Program-made: the position numbers and the translations under genes
Source: Ruminococcus sp.
Lineage (GTDB): Bacteria > Bacillota > Clostridia > Oscillospirales > Ruminococcaceae
Assembly (NCBI GenBank): GCA_015066785.1
Contig: SVNT01000002.1
Span: forward strand, 62,001 to 126,000
Reading direction: 5' to 3'
Length of the DNA: 64,000 nucleotides
Notes under the pieces: model-generated
What the model was told of the DNA's origin: nothing
Seen by the model: only the letters and a program-made list of their open reading frames with translations
Databases searched by the model: none
Part shown: positions 17,541-25,399 of the stretch, piece by piece
Layout: every line of letters starts with the position of its first letter
Position numbering within the stretch: position 1 is the stretch's first letter

Positions 17541-17569
17541 TTGATTTTTCCGTAAGTTTATAATATAAT
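17541..17569 (+). promoter_or_regulatory. Promoter of the 99-aa membrane protein
   Basis: TTGATT and TATAAT with a 17-bp spacer, 38 bp before the start codon. Confidence 0.8.
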
Positions 17570-17607
17570 GGTATCACTATATTATTTATGTATTGGAGGA
17601 AATCATC

Positions 17608-17907
17608 ATGTCAGAAGAAATCAAAGTATTTGATCAGGCTGATGTTGAAGCTAACAAGACTCTCGCAATTCTTATGGTAATTTTCAATATCCTTTTCTTC
17701 CTTCCTCTCGTTATGGAAGACAAGAAGGATTCTGCTTACCTTAAGTTCTACGCTAACCAGGCTCTTTTCATGCTTCTTGTCAACCTCATCCCCGGACTTG
17801 GTCAGACAGTTGCACTTATCTGCCTCATCATTCTCCTTATCGGAATTTTCAACGGTTCACACATGGCTATTCCCGTTGTTGGCGACAAGATCAACATCAT
17901 CAAGTAA
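17608..17907 (+). CDS. Small membrane protein, DUF4870/Tic20-like
   Basis: A 99-residue protein with membrane segments at about 18-37, 48-68 and 70-90 and the motif YLKFYANQALFMLLVNL, which resembles the HARQAL-type motif of DUF4870/Tic20-like proteins. Function unknown. The ATG follows TTGGAGGA. Codon use is that of a highly expressed gene. Own promoter and terminator. Confidence 0.7.
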   Translation: MSEEIKVFDQADVEANKTLAILMVIFNILFFLPLVMEDKKDSAYLKFYANQALFMLLVNLIPGLGQTVALICLIILLIGIFNGSHMAIPVVGDKINIIK

Positions 17908-17926
17908 GAAAAAAGCTACATATAAC

Positions 17927-17952
17927 AAAGGGCGGATTTATTCCGCCCTTTT
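17927..17952 (+). terminator. Terminator after the 99-aa membrane protein
   Basis: Arms AAAGGGCGGA / TCCGCCCTTT followed by a T-rich run. Confidence 0.88.
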
Positions 17953-17956
17953 GTTT

Positions 17957-18810
17957 TGCGGCGAGCCGCCGCAGGCAAGCGTATCGTACAAGTCAAGTAG
18001 GGTGAGTTTTTTCGCTCGGTGACGGTACAAATGATAGACTAAAAGAAAAAGGGTACTGAAAATCTCAGTACCCTTTTATGTTTGGAATATGGCTCGGCGG
18101 CGGCGCCTCGCCGCTTTCGCTCGCGGGACTTCGTCCCTCCCGCGACCTACTTTCCGTATGTGCGGAAAGTAGGCAAAGGCACACTCTTGCAGAGGGCTTA
18201 CGATTTTTTGTGATAGCGTTCGCATACGCTCACTTTAACAAAAAATCGTTGTATATTTTTCCGCAAGAGGCAGTAAAGAATAATTTCACTGGGAGTTATC
18301 CCTCTTATGCGATTTAATCAGTTACATCGGTTTTTCTTGCTGATACTAGTGCGGGCTGAGAAGATTTCGTGCGGGCGCATTGGCAGGGCTAGCTAAGGGC
18401 GCGGGACAATTGTTCTCCCGCACGGATATAGCGACAACATTTTCAACCGCCGCAACGTCGGCGGGGAAAATGTAGCCTCTGCGGCGAGCAGTCGCATTTT
18501 GCCTACTTTTTTGCGAAACAAAAAGTAGGTCGCGGGAGGGGCAACGCCCCGCGAGCGAAAGCGGCGAGGCGCCGCCGCCGAGCCATTCTTCCGACAAACA
18601 TTTGTAAAGTCACCGAGCGAAAAAAGTAAATCTACTTTATCCGTGCGTCACGCTTGCCAGCGGTGGCTCACCGCCGCAGAGCGCAATCCCGAAAAGACAA
18701 AGACTTTTTCATTTCTTTATTCAGCATAAAAATTTCATCGCTGAAATTTTAATTATGCGAGCGAAAAACTCTCCGCAGGAGTGTGCCTTTGATACTTTCT
18801 GCACAAGCAG
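17957..18810 (+). repeat. Large modular palindromic repeat, copy B
   Basis: Core 18200-18474, same orientation as copies A and E. A terminator-like hairpin (18047-18077) and the CGTATCGTACAAG outer module lie on the left; CCTACTTT-type hairpins stand on both sides of the core. The TTTTTCTTGC / GCAAGAAAAA hairpin has lost one arm, a change shared with copy I. The right end has the CATTTCTTTATTCAGCAT module. The 18811-18899 stretch before the next promoter shows nothing further. Confidence 0.88.
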
Positions 18811-18899
18811 AAAGTATATATACCGCCATACATTTATACAAAAATAATCCTTTGCAGGAGATATTATTATTATAAATATAGTATTTCTGCCGTTTTTTG

Positions 18900-18928
18900 T
18901 TGACAAATCCGAAAATATGTGCTATATT
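18900..18928 (+). promoter_or_regulatory. Promoter of the 90-aa membrane protein
   Basis: TTGACA and TATATT with a 17-bp spacer. Confidence 0.85.
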
Positions 18929-18977
18929 ATCGGTGTTGATAAAAAATCAACGGAAAATTATATAGGGGGTTATTATT

Positions 18978-19250
18978 ATGCCAGGAAAGAATAAGGCTAT
19001 CGTTGCTCTCGTACTCGGAATTCTCTCAATCGTAATGTGTTTCCCTGTACTCGGCATCATTGGTATCGTACTCGCAAACTCAGCTAAGAAGGAAGGCTTC
19101 ACAGAAGGTCTTCAGAAGGCTGCATTCATCGTATCAATCGTTGGTACAGCTCTCGGCGCTCTTACATTTGTATGCGTAGCTATTCCTCTCATCGCAGGAA
19201 TCGTTGCTGCAGGCGCTGAAATGTCTACATACCTTGCATTCCTCGCTTAA
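18978..19250 (+). CDS. Small two-helix membrane protein, DUF4190-like
   Basis: A 90-residue protein with a short basic N-terminus and two long hydrophobic segments (about 7-31 and 45-78). The layout LGILSIVMCFPVLGIIGIVLA followed by a lysine-containing loop is typical of DUF4190-type proteins. Function unknown. Strong promoter, ribosome site AGGGGGT and a terminator show a monocistronic, probably well expressed gene. Confidence 0.7.
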   Translation: MPGKNKAIVALVLGILSIVMCFPVLGIIGIVLANSAKKEGFTEGLQKAAFIVSIVGTALGALTFVCVAIPLIAGIVAAGAEMSTYLAFLA

Positions 19251-19274
19251 TTGACGAAGAATAAAGAAAAAACG

Positions 19275-19312
19275 AAAAACTGTTTTGTCTTTACGGCAAA
19301 ACAGTTTTTTAT
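19275..19312 (+). terminator. Terminator after the 90-aa membrane protein
   Basis: 13-bp arms AAAAACTGTTTTG / CAAAACAGTTTTT with a T-run. Confidence 0.9.
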
Positions 19313-19327
19313 TAACCGGAGAAAATA

Positions 19328-20110
19328 ATGTATCCATTCATAACTGTTTTCGGCAAGCTGATAACCACCTATTCGCTTGCAACCATTCTGGGCGGAATAC
19401 TTGCCGTACTGCTCGCAAGATTTCTTGCAAAAAAGGTCGGCATAAACACCGCAGAGGATGTCACCGACACCCTCATCTTCGCAGGGATAGGCTGTCTTAT
19501 CGGCGCAAAGCTGTTGTATGTCATCGTCAGCGTGGAAAACTACTGGTTCCCCGAAATGTCCTTCTGGGAGAACATAAAGTACTGGTACGCTCTGCTTTCG
19601 GGCGGAGGGCTGGTGTTCTACGGCGGACTGATAGGCGCATTCCTCGGGGCGATAATCTACACACGCCACTACAAGATGGCGACCGCCGACCTCATAGAAG
19701 GCATAATGCCGTCGATACCGCTGTTTCACGCTTTCGGGCGGATAGGCTGTCTTCTCGTCGGGTGCTGTCACGGGATAGAGTACGACGGGATTTTTTCCGT
19801 CACCTTCACAAACTCCCCCGTCGCCCCGAACGGAGTTCCGTTATTCCCCGTACAGCCTCTTGAGGCTTTGCTGAACTTCATCCTTGCGGGAATACTATCG
19901 GTGATGTACACAAAAAAACTCCGCAGGGGAACGGTCACAGCGACCTACATGATAAGCTATGCCATAATCCGCTTTGTGCTGGAATTCTTCCGTGGCGACG
20001 ATATAAGGGGAGTTGCCATACTCTCCACATCGCAATGGATAAGCATTGCAATGCTGATTGTCGGCGTTGCGCTGGTAATTCTCTCCCGCAGAAAAAAAGC
20101 GGAAGTGTAA
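19328..20110 (+). CDS. lgt: Lgt, prolipoprotein diacylglyceryl transferase
   Basis: A 260-residue polytopic membrane enzyme that moves a diacylglyceryl group from phosphatidylglycerol to the lipobox cysteine of prolipoproteins. The signature HAFGRIGC (134-141) with the conserved Arg, and SGGGLVFYGGLIG (91-103), are present, along with about seven hydrophobic segments. The start is ATG after CCGGAG. It is followed by a lipoprotein gene 14 bp downstream, which would be one of its substrates. Confidence 0.92.
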   Translation: MYPFITVFGKLITTYSLATILGGILAVLLARFLAKKVGINTAEDVTDTLIFAGIGCLIGAKLLYVIVSVENYWFPEMSFWENIKYWYALLSGGGLVFYGGLIGAFLGAIIYTRHYKMATADLIEGIMPSIPLFHAFGRIGCLLVGCCHGIEYDGIFSVTFTNSPVAPNGVPLFPVQPLEALLNFILAGILSVMYTKKLRRGTVTATYMISYAIIRFVLEFFRGDDIRGVAILSTSQWISIAMLIVGVALVILSRRKKAEV

Positions 20111-20124
20111 AGGAGAAAAGAAAA

Positions 20125-20769
20125 ATGAAAAAGAAAATCGCAATCATTCTTGCCCTTTCGGGAGTGTTGCTTTCGGGTTGTGCGTCGGATGAAATCGGCG
20201 TAATCGGAGGGGCAGACGGCCCTACGGCTGTAATTGTCGCAACCCCCGAAACAACTTCGGAAACGACTTCGGAAGAAAACAAGGCAGAGAACGAAATCTC
20301 GGAGGATGTACTCTGCTCACTCTTCGAGGAAAACCTCAACTGCATGTACAACATATTCGTGCTGTCATCCCTCAATTTCGAGGAGGAGCAGGTAGCCGAA
20401 CACATTCACAGAGTGACCGACGAAAAATTCGGTAGCTACGCTGAGTTCGAGAGCTATGTGCGTTCGGTCTACTGCAAGGAAACTGCGGATATGTTCCTCT
20501 ACGACTACCCGTACGAGGGCAACCCGATGTACCGTGATGTCGACGGGGAGCTCTGCGTAGACTCCTACCTCATCGGCGGTAAGGGCTACTATGTCGACTG
20601 GACGGACTACACGCTGGAAATCGTAAGCTGTGAAGAAAACCGCTGTGAATTCACCGTGACGGGAAGCTTCACCGAGCCTTCCGACAACCCCGTTGAAGAA
20701 CCGTACACCGTGACGGGCGTTGCCGTGAAAGAAGACGGCAAATGGGTGCTTGAGGCTATGATTCATTAA
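20125..20769 (+). CDS. Lipoprotein with a GGADGPT motif
   Basis: A 214-residue lipoprotein: signal peptide with lipobox LSGC (Cys19), then IGVIGGADGPTAVIVA at about 24-39, a Thr/Glu/Ser linker and a C-terminal domain of unknown fold. The GGADGPT segment is known from the membrane beta subunit of sodium-pumping decarboxylases, where it lines the ion path; here it sits alone just after the lipid anchor. Its role is unknown. The ATG follows AAGGAG. Probably co-transcribed with lgt. Confidence 0.8.
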   Translation: MKKKIAIILALSGVLLSGCASDEIGVIGGADGPTAVIVATPETTSETTSEENKAENEISEDVLCSLFEENLNCMYNIFVLSSLNFEEEQVAEHIHRVTDEKFGSYAEFESYVRSVYCKETADMFLYDYPYEGNPMYRDVDGELCVDSYLIGGKGYYVDWTDYTLEIVSCEENRCEFTVTGSFTEPSDNPVEEPYTVTGVAVKEDGKWVLEAMIH

Positions 20770-20770
20770 T

Positions 20771-20803
20771 AAAAAGGGTACTGAGATTTTCAGTACCCTT
20801 TTA
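20771..20803 (+). terminator. Terminator at the left end of repeat copy C
   Basis: 12-bp arms AAAAGGGTACTG / CAGTACCCTTTT directly after the lipoprotein stop. Confidence 0.85.
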
Positions 20804-21503
20804 TATTTGTCGCAGAGAGTTTCGCACTCTGCGGAGTGCGACCTACTTTTTGTTTCGCAAAAAAGTAGGCAAAATGCGACTGCTCGCCGCAGAGCTTTTT
20901 CTTTGGGCGTCGAACTCTTTTCTGCTGAATAAAAACCGACGGCGTCGCTACTATTTACAGGAGCATAACAATAAAATTTTCCCCGCCGACGTTGCGGCGG
21001 TTGAAAATGTTGTCGCTATATCCGTGCGGGAGAAGAATTGTCCCGCGCCCTTAGCTAGCCCTGCCAATGCGCCCGCACGGAGTGTTCTCTGCCCGCACTA
21101 ATTTTTCTTGCCGACTAGCAAGAAAAACCGATGCAACTGATTAAACCGCATAAAAGAGATAACTCCCATTGAAATATTTTTTACTGCCTCTTGCGGAAAA
21201 ATATACAACGATTTTTTGTCAGAGTGAGCGTATGCGAACGGTATCACAAAAAATCGTAAGCTCTCCGCAGGAGCGCCCCTTTGCTTTCTTTCCGTGCGCA
21301 CGGAAAGAAAGTCGCACTCCGCAGAGTGCGAAACTCTCTGAACAATAACTAAAGGGTACTGAAAAAATCCAGTACCCTTTTAATTTTAATTTATTTCGGC
21401 ATAACATTTGTAAAGTCACCGTGCCAAAAACTTTATCTTACTTTATCAGCAACGGTGCGAATCGGCTGGGGCGCCTCGCCCCTTGCCAGCAGGGGTTCCC
21501 TGC
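20804..21503 (-). repeat. Large modular palindromic repeat, copy C
   Basis: Core 20976-21257. The two ends are mirror images: a terminator-like hairpin (20771-20803 and 21351-21381), then AGAGAGTTTCGCACTCTGCG / its complement, then a hairpin (CCTACTTTTT on the left, CTTTCTTTCCGTGC on the right). A module with TTTCTTTGGGCGTCGAA lies between the left hairpin and the core and is shared with copy I. The right outer module continues into the 3' end of the next gene (CTTCATCAGAAACG encodes its last residues). It lies between convergent genes. Confidence 0.9.
21351..21381. terminator. Terminator-like hairpin at the right end of copy C
   Basis: Arms AAAGGGTACTG / CAGTACCCTTT; usable in both directions. 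Confidence 0.75.
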
Positions 21504-22499
21504 TTACTTCATCAGAAACGGCTTGTACAGAATCTCACGGATAATCCTCTCGGCGTCGCCGATAGCCTTTACCCTTTCCTCCTGCGGATAGCTTGTGGGG
21601 TTTTCGAGAGTCCACACGCACATATTGAGGATATTCCCGACGGTATCGTCCTTGGGGAAGCTGGCGTAATTCCTGCAGGAATTTCTGAAGGAACAGCACT
21701 CGTCATACGTCCCGTCGAAGTCTTTTCCGAGGGAGTTGAAGAAAACTTCCAGCGGTGCATCACGGAGGATACGGACATCCTTTTCTTCGCTGTTAAGTAC
21801 AATAAGCCCCATGAAGTAAAACAGGTCGCCCGACTTGTCTGCGCCGACCCACACATCGCTGTCGGCACGCTGTTCTGTTTCCTTTTTCATCAGTGCGAAG
21901 ATTTCTCCGACAGTCGAATTCCTGTCTGCCTCGGGGAACATCGAAAGCATCAGGTTCGTTTCCTTGGTGTTGTCTGAAATTTCTGCAACGGGGAGAGAGT
22001 AGATTTTCTGCATCAGCCCTTCAGCCGTGATGTTCTCGGGTCTTGCAAAGACGGAAACGATAAACCACATCACCGCATCCCTGCCGGTATTTCTGTGCAT
22101 AAAGCTGACATCCCATTCGGAGTGGGCTTTTCTTATAAGCTCCCCGATAGTTTCGTAGTCCTCAGGGTTGAGCCAGTAGGGTTTTTCGTTGTAGATGTCA
22201 AACAGGTCTTTGGGTGAGAATTCAAGGTACTTTCCGAAAGCGCCCTCGTCAACCTCCCCTAAAAACGAAATGTGCCAGAGCAGGTTTTCTACGGGGTAGG
22301 AAATTCTCTCCTCGTTGCCCTCGTATTTTTCGAGAGCCTCGTTGGCGAATTCCGTCAAGAGCATATCGCCGTGCTGTGCGACGATTTTCTCCCACGCTTT
22401 GTTGAATTCCTCCTTACTGCTGTGTATGTCGGAAAGACGGATTTTCTCAATCTCCCCTATAACACTGATGAGGTCTTTTCTTTTGTCTTCGCTGTTCAT
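21504..22499 (-). CDS. Uncharacterised 331-aa protein downstream of the VirD4-like gene
   Basis: A soluble, acidic, mostly helical protein with no motif I recognise. It has no signal peptide or membrane segment. The start is an ATG with AAAGGGGC upstream, 3 bp after the VirD4-like stop, so the two are in one operon and may act together. Its last codons (residues KPFLMK) overlap the outer module of repeat copy C, so the C-terminus may have been altered by the repeat. Confidence 0.6.
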   Translation of the reverse strand: MNSEDKRKDLISVIGEIEKIRLSDIHSSKEEFNKAWEKIVAQHGDMLLTEFANEALEKYEGNEERISYPVENLLWHISFLGEVDEGAFGKYLEFSPKDLFDIYNEKPYWLNPEDYETIGELIRKAHSEWDVSFMHRNTGRDAVMWFIVSVFARPENITAEGLMQKIYSLPVAEISDNTKETNLMLSMFPEADRNSTVGEIFALMKKETEQRADSDVWVGADKSGDLFYFMGLIVLNSEEKDVRILRDAPLEVFFNSLGKDFDGTYDECCSFRNSCRNYASFPKDDTVGNILNMCVWTLENPTSYPQEERVKAIGDAERIIREILYKPFLMK

Positions 22500-22502
22500 G
22501 TT

Positions 22503-23747
22503 TTATGCCCCTTTCTCTGTAATGATTTTATTTGCCCCCGTATTCCTTATTCTCGAAAGTGCGGAATACGGCGGTATACGGTCGAAGATTTCTCCCCTCT
22601 TTCCGTCCTCAAGGCAGATTACCTTGTCCCTCGGGAGAGCCATTATTCTTTCGGGAGTGACGGCACATCTTGCAGCCACATAGTTGACGGTATCGAAGTC
22701 TGTTCCGCCGAGGAAAATCATCTCACCGCAGTTGTTGATGATTGTGAGCGCCTGCGGGTGCGTGTAGATGGTTTCAAGCTGGCTGAGCGACTGGATAAGA
22801 AGACTGACGGAAATCTGTCTTGAACGGACAGTTGAAATCAGCTTGTCGAAGTCTGAAATCACGGTGTTTGAGGCAAAGTCGTCAAGGAAGATATGCACGG
22901 GAACGGCAAGCTTTCCTTCGGGGCGGCCGTCTGCCTCCTCGACAAGTGTGCGGAAAAGCTGCGAATAGAAAAGCGAAACTATCCTGTCTGTACTGCGGTC
23001 TGTGTCGCTGAGGTTCAAAAACAGCACCGACTTCTTTCTTCCGAGCTGTTTGAAATCGAGCTTTTCATCATTCCCGAAGAGCTGCTTGTATTCCTTTGTC
23101 ATGAACCTCGTCACATAGGCAGAGGCGAAATTCTTGACGCACGCCCAGGTATTTTCCGCCTTGATTACTGACGAGAACGACCTGTATCTTATTGCCGAAT
23201 AGCTGTCGTAGTACCCTCTGTTATGCCTTTTCAGGAAATCCAGCGGGGAGTCGTCGTTCTTGTCTGCCCTTATGATTTTCGACAGCACCTCAAGGGCGGA
23301 ATAGAAATCCTTGTCCCTTCCGTTGAAGGTTTCCATTACATATCCGATTGCGGCGCCTGTAATATCACGGGCGGAATTTACCCAGAACGAATCCCTCGGC
23401 TCGTCGAGAGGCACCAGAATATCCGACAGACTGTTTATGTCGAGATGGTTGATCTCTCCCTCGCTGTTGATATGTATCGTGTCGAGCGGGTTGTATCCGA
23501 TAGTGGAGTTTTCGGGGCTGACGAAATCTATGAGGTTTACATCATAGCCCTTTTCCTCAAGGTCGGACGCTATCATTTTATAGAGCGACTTCTTTGTGTC
23601 GGCAATGACCATACTCTCGTTATTGTCAAGCATATCGGCAATGTCTGCGACAAGCTGTGAAGTCTTGCCCGAGCCACTCGGCCCCACAAGAAGTCGGTTG
23701 AGGTTGTTGTTTGCTGTTGCGTCTGTGTTTCTTCTATACAATTTCAT
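22503..23747 (-). CDS. VirD4/TraG-like ATPase without a membrane domain
   Basis: A 414-residue P-loop ATPase of the conjugative coupling-protein group: Walker A GPSGSGKT (22-29), the family motif DSFWVNSARDITGA (119-132), Walker B HIFLDDFA (285-292) and LIQSLSQL (317-324). Normal VirD4/TraG proteins have an N-terminal membrane part of 100 or more residues; here the P-loop begins at residue 22, so the protein should be soluble. No relaxase or type IV secretion gene is nearby. A ClpP paralogue precedes it by 104 bp. Start ATG with GGAGGAAAA. It may be a conjugation remnant or a repurposed ring ATPase. Confidence 0.8.
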   Translation of the reverse strand: MKLYRRNTDATANNNLNRLLVGPSGSGKTSQLVADIADMLDNNESMVIADTKKSLYKMIASDLEEKGYDVNLIDFVSPENSTIGYNPLDTIHINSEGEINHLDINSLSDILVPLDEPRDSFWVNSARDITGAAIGYVMETFNGRDKDFYSALEVLSKIIRADKNDDSPLDFLKRHNRGYYDSYSAIRYRSFSSVIKAENTWACVKNFASAYVTRFMTKEYKQLFGNDEKLDFKQLGRKKSVLFLNLSDTDRSTDRIVSLFYSQLFRTLVEEADGRPEGKLAVPVHIFLDDFASNTVISDFDKLISTVRSRQISVSLLIQSLSQLETIYTHPQALTIINNCGEMIFLGGTDFDTVNYVAARCAVTPERIMALPRDKVICLEDGKRGEIFDRIPPYSALSRIRNTGANKIITEKGA

Positions 23748-23851
23748 AAGATTTTTCCTCCGTGATTTGTCGTTGTAATGGTTTGTGTCGGCTGGAATTT
23801 TTCACCCGCCCCACACCTCGTATGAGGTGCAGGCGTCGGATGTTTTCAGCG

Positions 23852-24448
23852 TTACTCTGCGCTGTCCTTTTCGGCGTAGGCGAGGATTTCCTGCACAAGC
23901 CCGAAGTCAAGCGCCTCCTGTGCGGAGTAGTAGCTGTCTTCCCTGGTAATCTCTTCGATTTCCCCGACTGTGTGACCCGTGCGTTCAGCTATGATAGAGC
24001 AGAGGGTTTTCTGCACTTCTATCAGGTCTTCAAGCTGTGAACGGAGCTGGTGCGGTTTCTTGCCACTGATGTTCCCGAAATACGCAGGGTCGTGAATCAT
24101 AACCTTACTGTTGGGGAGGATTTTTCTCTCATCTCCTGCAAGAAGGATTATGGCACCCATTGATGCCGCAATTCCCGACGCTATCGTCACGACCTTCGAC
24201 CTCATACTGCGGATGGTGTCGTAGAGCATAAGCCCCGCCGTCACATCCCCTCCGGGAGAGCCGACATAAAGGGTAATCGGCTCGCTGCTTTCGCTGTCAA
24301 GGAACATAAGCTCCTGTACGACGCCCTTTATCGTGTCTGTGTTCACCTGGTCGGTGAAGAAGAGAGTTCTCTGCTCGGAGTAGAGCAGGTCGTTCGCCCT
24401 CAATGGTTCGTATCCTCTTGCAGACTGTCTTATGTAGTTGTTACTCAT
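23852..24448 (-). CDS. ClpP-family serine peptidase, accessory paralogue
   Basis: A 198-residue ClpP with an intact triad: Ser96 (GIAASMGAI), His119 (MIHDPAY) and Asp171 (TREDSYYS). The N-terminal part (RANDLLYSEQRTLFFTDQVN) departs from the ERxYDIYSRLL sequence of housekeeping ClpP, so binding to ClpX or ClpC may differ. I use the second ATG, since AAAGGA then stands 9 bases upstream. No Clp ATPase is adjacent; the neighbouring ATPase gene is VirD4/TraG-like. A canonical clpP presumably lies elsewhere in the genome. Confidence 0.88.
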   Translation of the reverse strand: MSNNYIRQSARGYEPLRANDLLYSEQRTLFFTDQVNTDTIKGVVQELMFLDSESSEPITLYVGSPGGDVTAGLMLYDTIRSMRSKVVTIASGIAASMGAIILLAGDERKILPNSKVMIHDPAYFGNISGKKPHQLRSQLEDLIEVQKTLCSIIAERTGHTVGEIEEITREDSYYSAQEALDFGLVQEILAYAEKDSAE

Positions 24449-24470
24449 ATTATAGCACATCCTTTCTTTT

Positions 24471-24530
24471 TTATATAGTGTTATCGTGAATAAAATTCCC
24501 GTTGTATTTTCTGATTAAGTGATTTTTCAT
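24471..24530 (-). CDS. Possible 19-residue small ORF before clpP
   Basis: An ATG with GAGGGGG 7 bases upstream opens MKNHLIRKYNGNFIHDNTI, ending 22 bp before the clpP start. The ribosome site is strong and spacing is right, so it may be a leader peptide or a gene remnant. In the same transcript direction, the frame ending near 24545 (LPPHRVRQQRLFTAEDEQ) looks like the tail of a decayed gene. No function can be given. Confidence 0.35.
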   Translation of the reverse strand: MKNHLIRKYNGNFIHDNTI

Positions 24531-24713
24531 GTCAATACCCCCTCGGTTATTCGTGGTCGTTAGCGCCGCTCTGTTCATCTTCAGCCGTAAACAGTCGCTG
24601 TTGCCGTACTCTGTGCGGCGGCAACCCCGCAGGAAGTTTTCCCCCTTTCATAACGGTAGTCTGCGACAAGGGCTGAAAGGTTCGCTGTTCCGAAAAATTT
24701 TGCAACAAAAAAA
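24531..24713. other. Gene-poor stretch with a probable decayed reading frame
   Basis: On the minus strand an open frame ends with LPPHRVRQQRLFTAEDEQSG and a stop near 24545, but has no ribosome site or convincing start. It may be the 3' remnant of a gene from a mobile element. Nothing else is visible. Confidence 0.3.
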
Positions 24714-24783
24714 GCGACCCGTTAAAATCAGATTAGTCCTTGTGCATAGGTAAAATTAACTAATGTAGATTTTAATGAGTCGC
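24714..24783 (-). terminator. Long hairpin with T-run, unit 1 of a related pair
   Basis: 16-bp outer stem (GCGACYCRTTAAAATC-type arms with two mismatches) and a 6-bp inner stem ATTAGT / ACTAAT, followed on the minus strand by seven T. It has the same two-stem plan as the hairpin at 24838-24895. It can act as a terminator; the likeness of the two suggests duplication of a small RNA or element end. Confidence 0.7.
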
Positions 24784-24828
24784 AATATTTCAGCGGTAGG
24801 TATTAAATTCTTGTGGAATTTTCTGCAA

Positions 24829-24949
24829 ATAAAAAATGCGCATAAAATCCCCATTAGTTAATTTAATACTACCACTAATATAGATTTTAATACGCTTAAC
24901 AGATCTTGCGGATCTTTATTGTATGAAATGAGGATTGTGTCCTCGTTGT
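24829..24949 (-). ncRNA. Candidate small RNA of about 120 nt
   Basis: A consensus promoter (24956-24984) predicts a start near 24949. The transcript would fold into three hairpins: GAGGA / TCCTC, AGATC / GATCT, and a long two-stem hairpin (24838-24895) with AAAATC / GATTTT and ATTAGT / ACTAAT pairs. It ends in ATTTTTTATTT, a good intrinsic terminator. No open frame with a ribosome site fits inside. It lies upstream of clpP on the same strand. I recognise no known RNA family. Confidence 0.55.
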
Positions 24950-24955
24950 AAGTAC

Positions 24956-24984
24956 ATTATATCGGGATGCCCTGCGTTTGTCAA
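24956..24984 (-). promoter_or_regulatory. Consensus promoter of the candidate small RNA
   Basis: TTGACA and TATAAT, both perfect, with a 17-bp spacer on the minus strand. The 24985-25163 stretch upstream shows nothing definite. Confidence 0.88.
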
Positions 24985-25163
24985 GAGGTTTTTTTCAGAA
25001 ACCCGAAAATTTGCGGTGTACTATTATAATATAAAAACTGCCGTCTGGTGAAAAAAAACCCCGTGAATATCACAGGAGTTATTGTTGTGGTGACGGAAAC
25101 TTGAATATAGACGAACTATTTTTTATGAATAAGGTATTTGGATATGTAGTGAGGTGGAGATAA

Positions 25164-25304
25164 AAAGAACTCATCCAGACCAAATCTTTACTGAAAGCCT
25201 TACAAGAGAAGTTCGACAGGGTTATGGAATTTATCAAAAATCATAACTTGAAAGAAAAACTGGAGGAATTTCTGAAGCCTGTTGTTAAGCATAAATCAAG
25301 ATAA
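25164..25304 (+). pseudogene. Fragment of a coiled-coil protein gene
   Basis: After an in-frame stop at 25161 there are 46 open codons encoding a charged helical segment (including LQEKFDRVMEFIKN and LKEKLEEFLKP), ending with TAA. There is no start codon with a ribosome site. It resembles the C-terminal helices of mobilisation or plasmid proteins, but too little is left to name it. Confidence 0.4.
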
Positions 25305-25331
25305 ATATTTTATGGCGTGTCCTTGCACTTC

Positions 25332-25360
25332 TTGACTTTACAACACGAAAGTGATATAAT
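25332..25360 (+). promoter_or_regulatory. Promoter of the ankyrin-repeat gene
   Basis: TTGACT and TATAAT with a 17-bp spacer, 40 bp before the gene. Confidence 0.82.
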
Positions 25361-25399
25361 TTAAGGGATATATCGGGTATAAAAAAAGGGGGGCTTTTT

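Noticed and set aside
21219-21245. Resemblance of GAGCGTATGCGAACGGT in the repeat core to group II intron domain V
   Set aside because: Only a short stretch matches, the bulge and receptor helix are absent, and no intron-encoded protein or other intron domains are nearby.
23820-23836. Hairpin CACCTC / GAGGTG between clpP and the VirD4-like gene as a terminator
   Set aside because: The stem is only 6 bp and is followed by a G-rich stretch, with no T-run in either direction.
24714-24895. The two related hairpins as a CRISPR array or type III toxin-antitoxin RNA repeat
   Set aside because: There are only two units, about 55 bp apart, with differing loops, no regular spacers, and no cas or toxin gene beside them.
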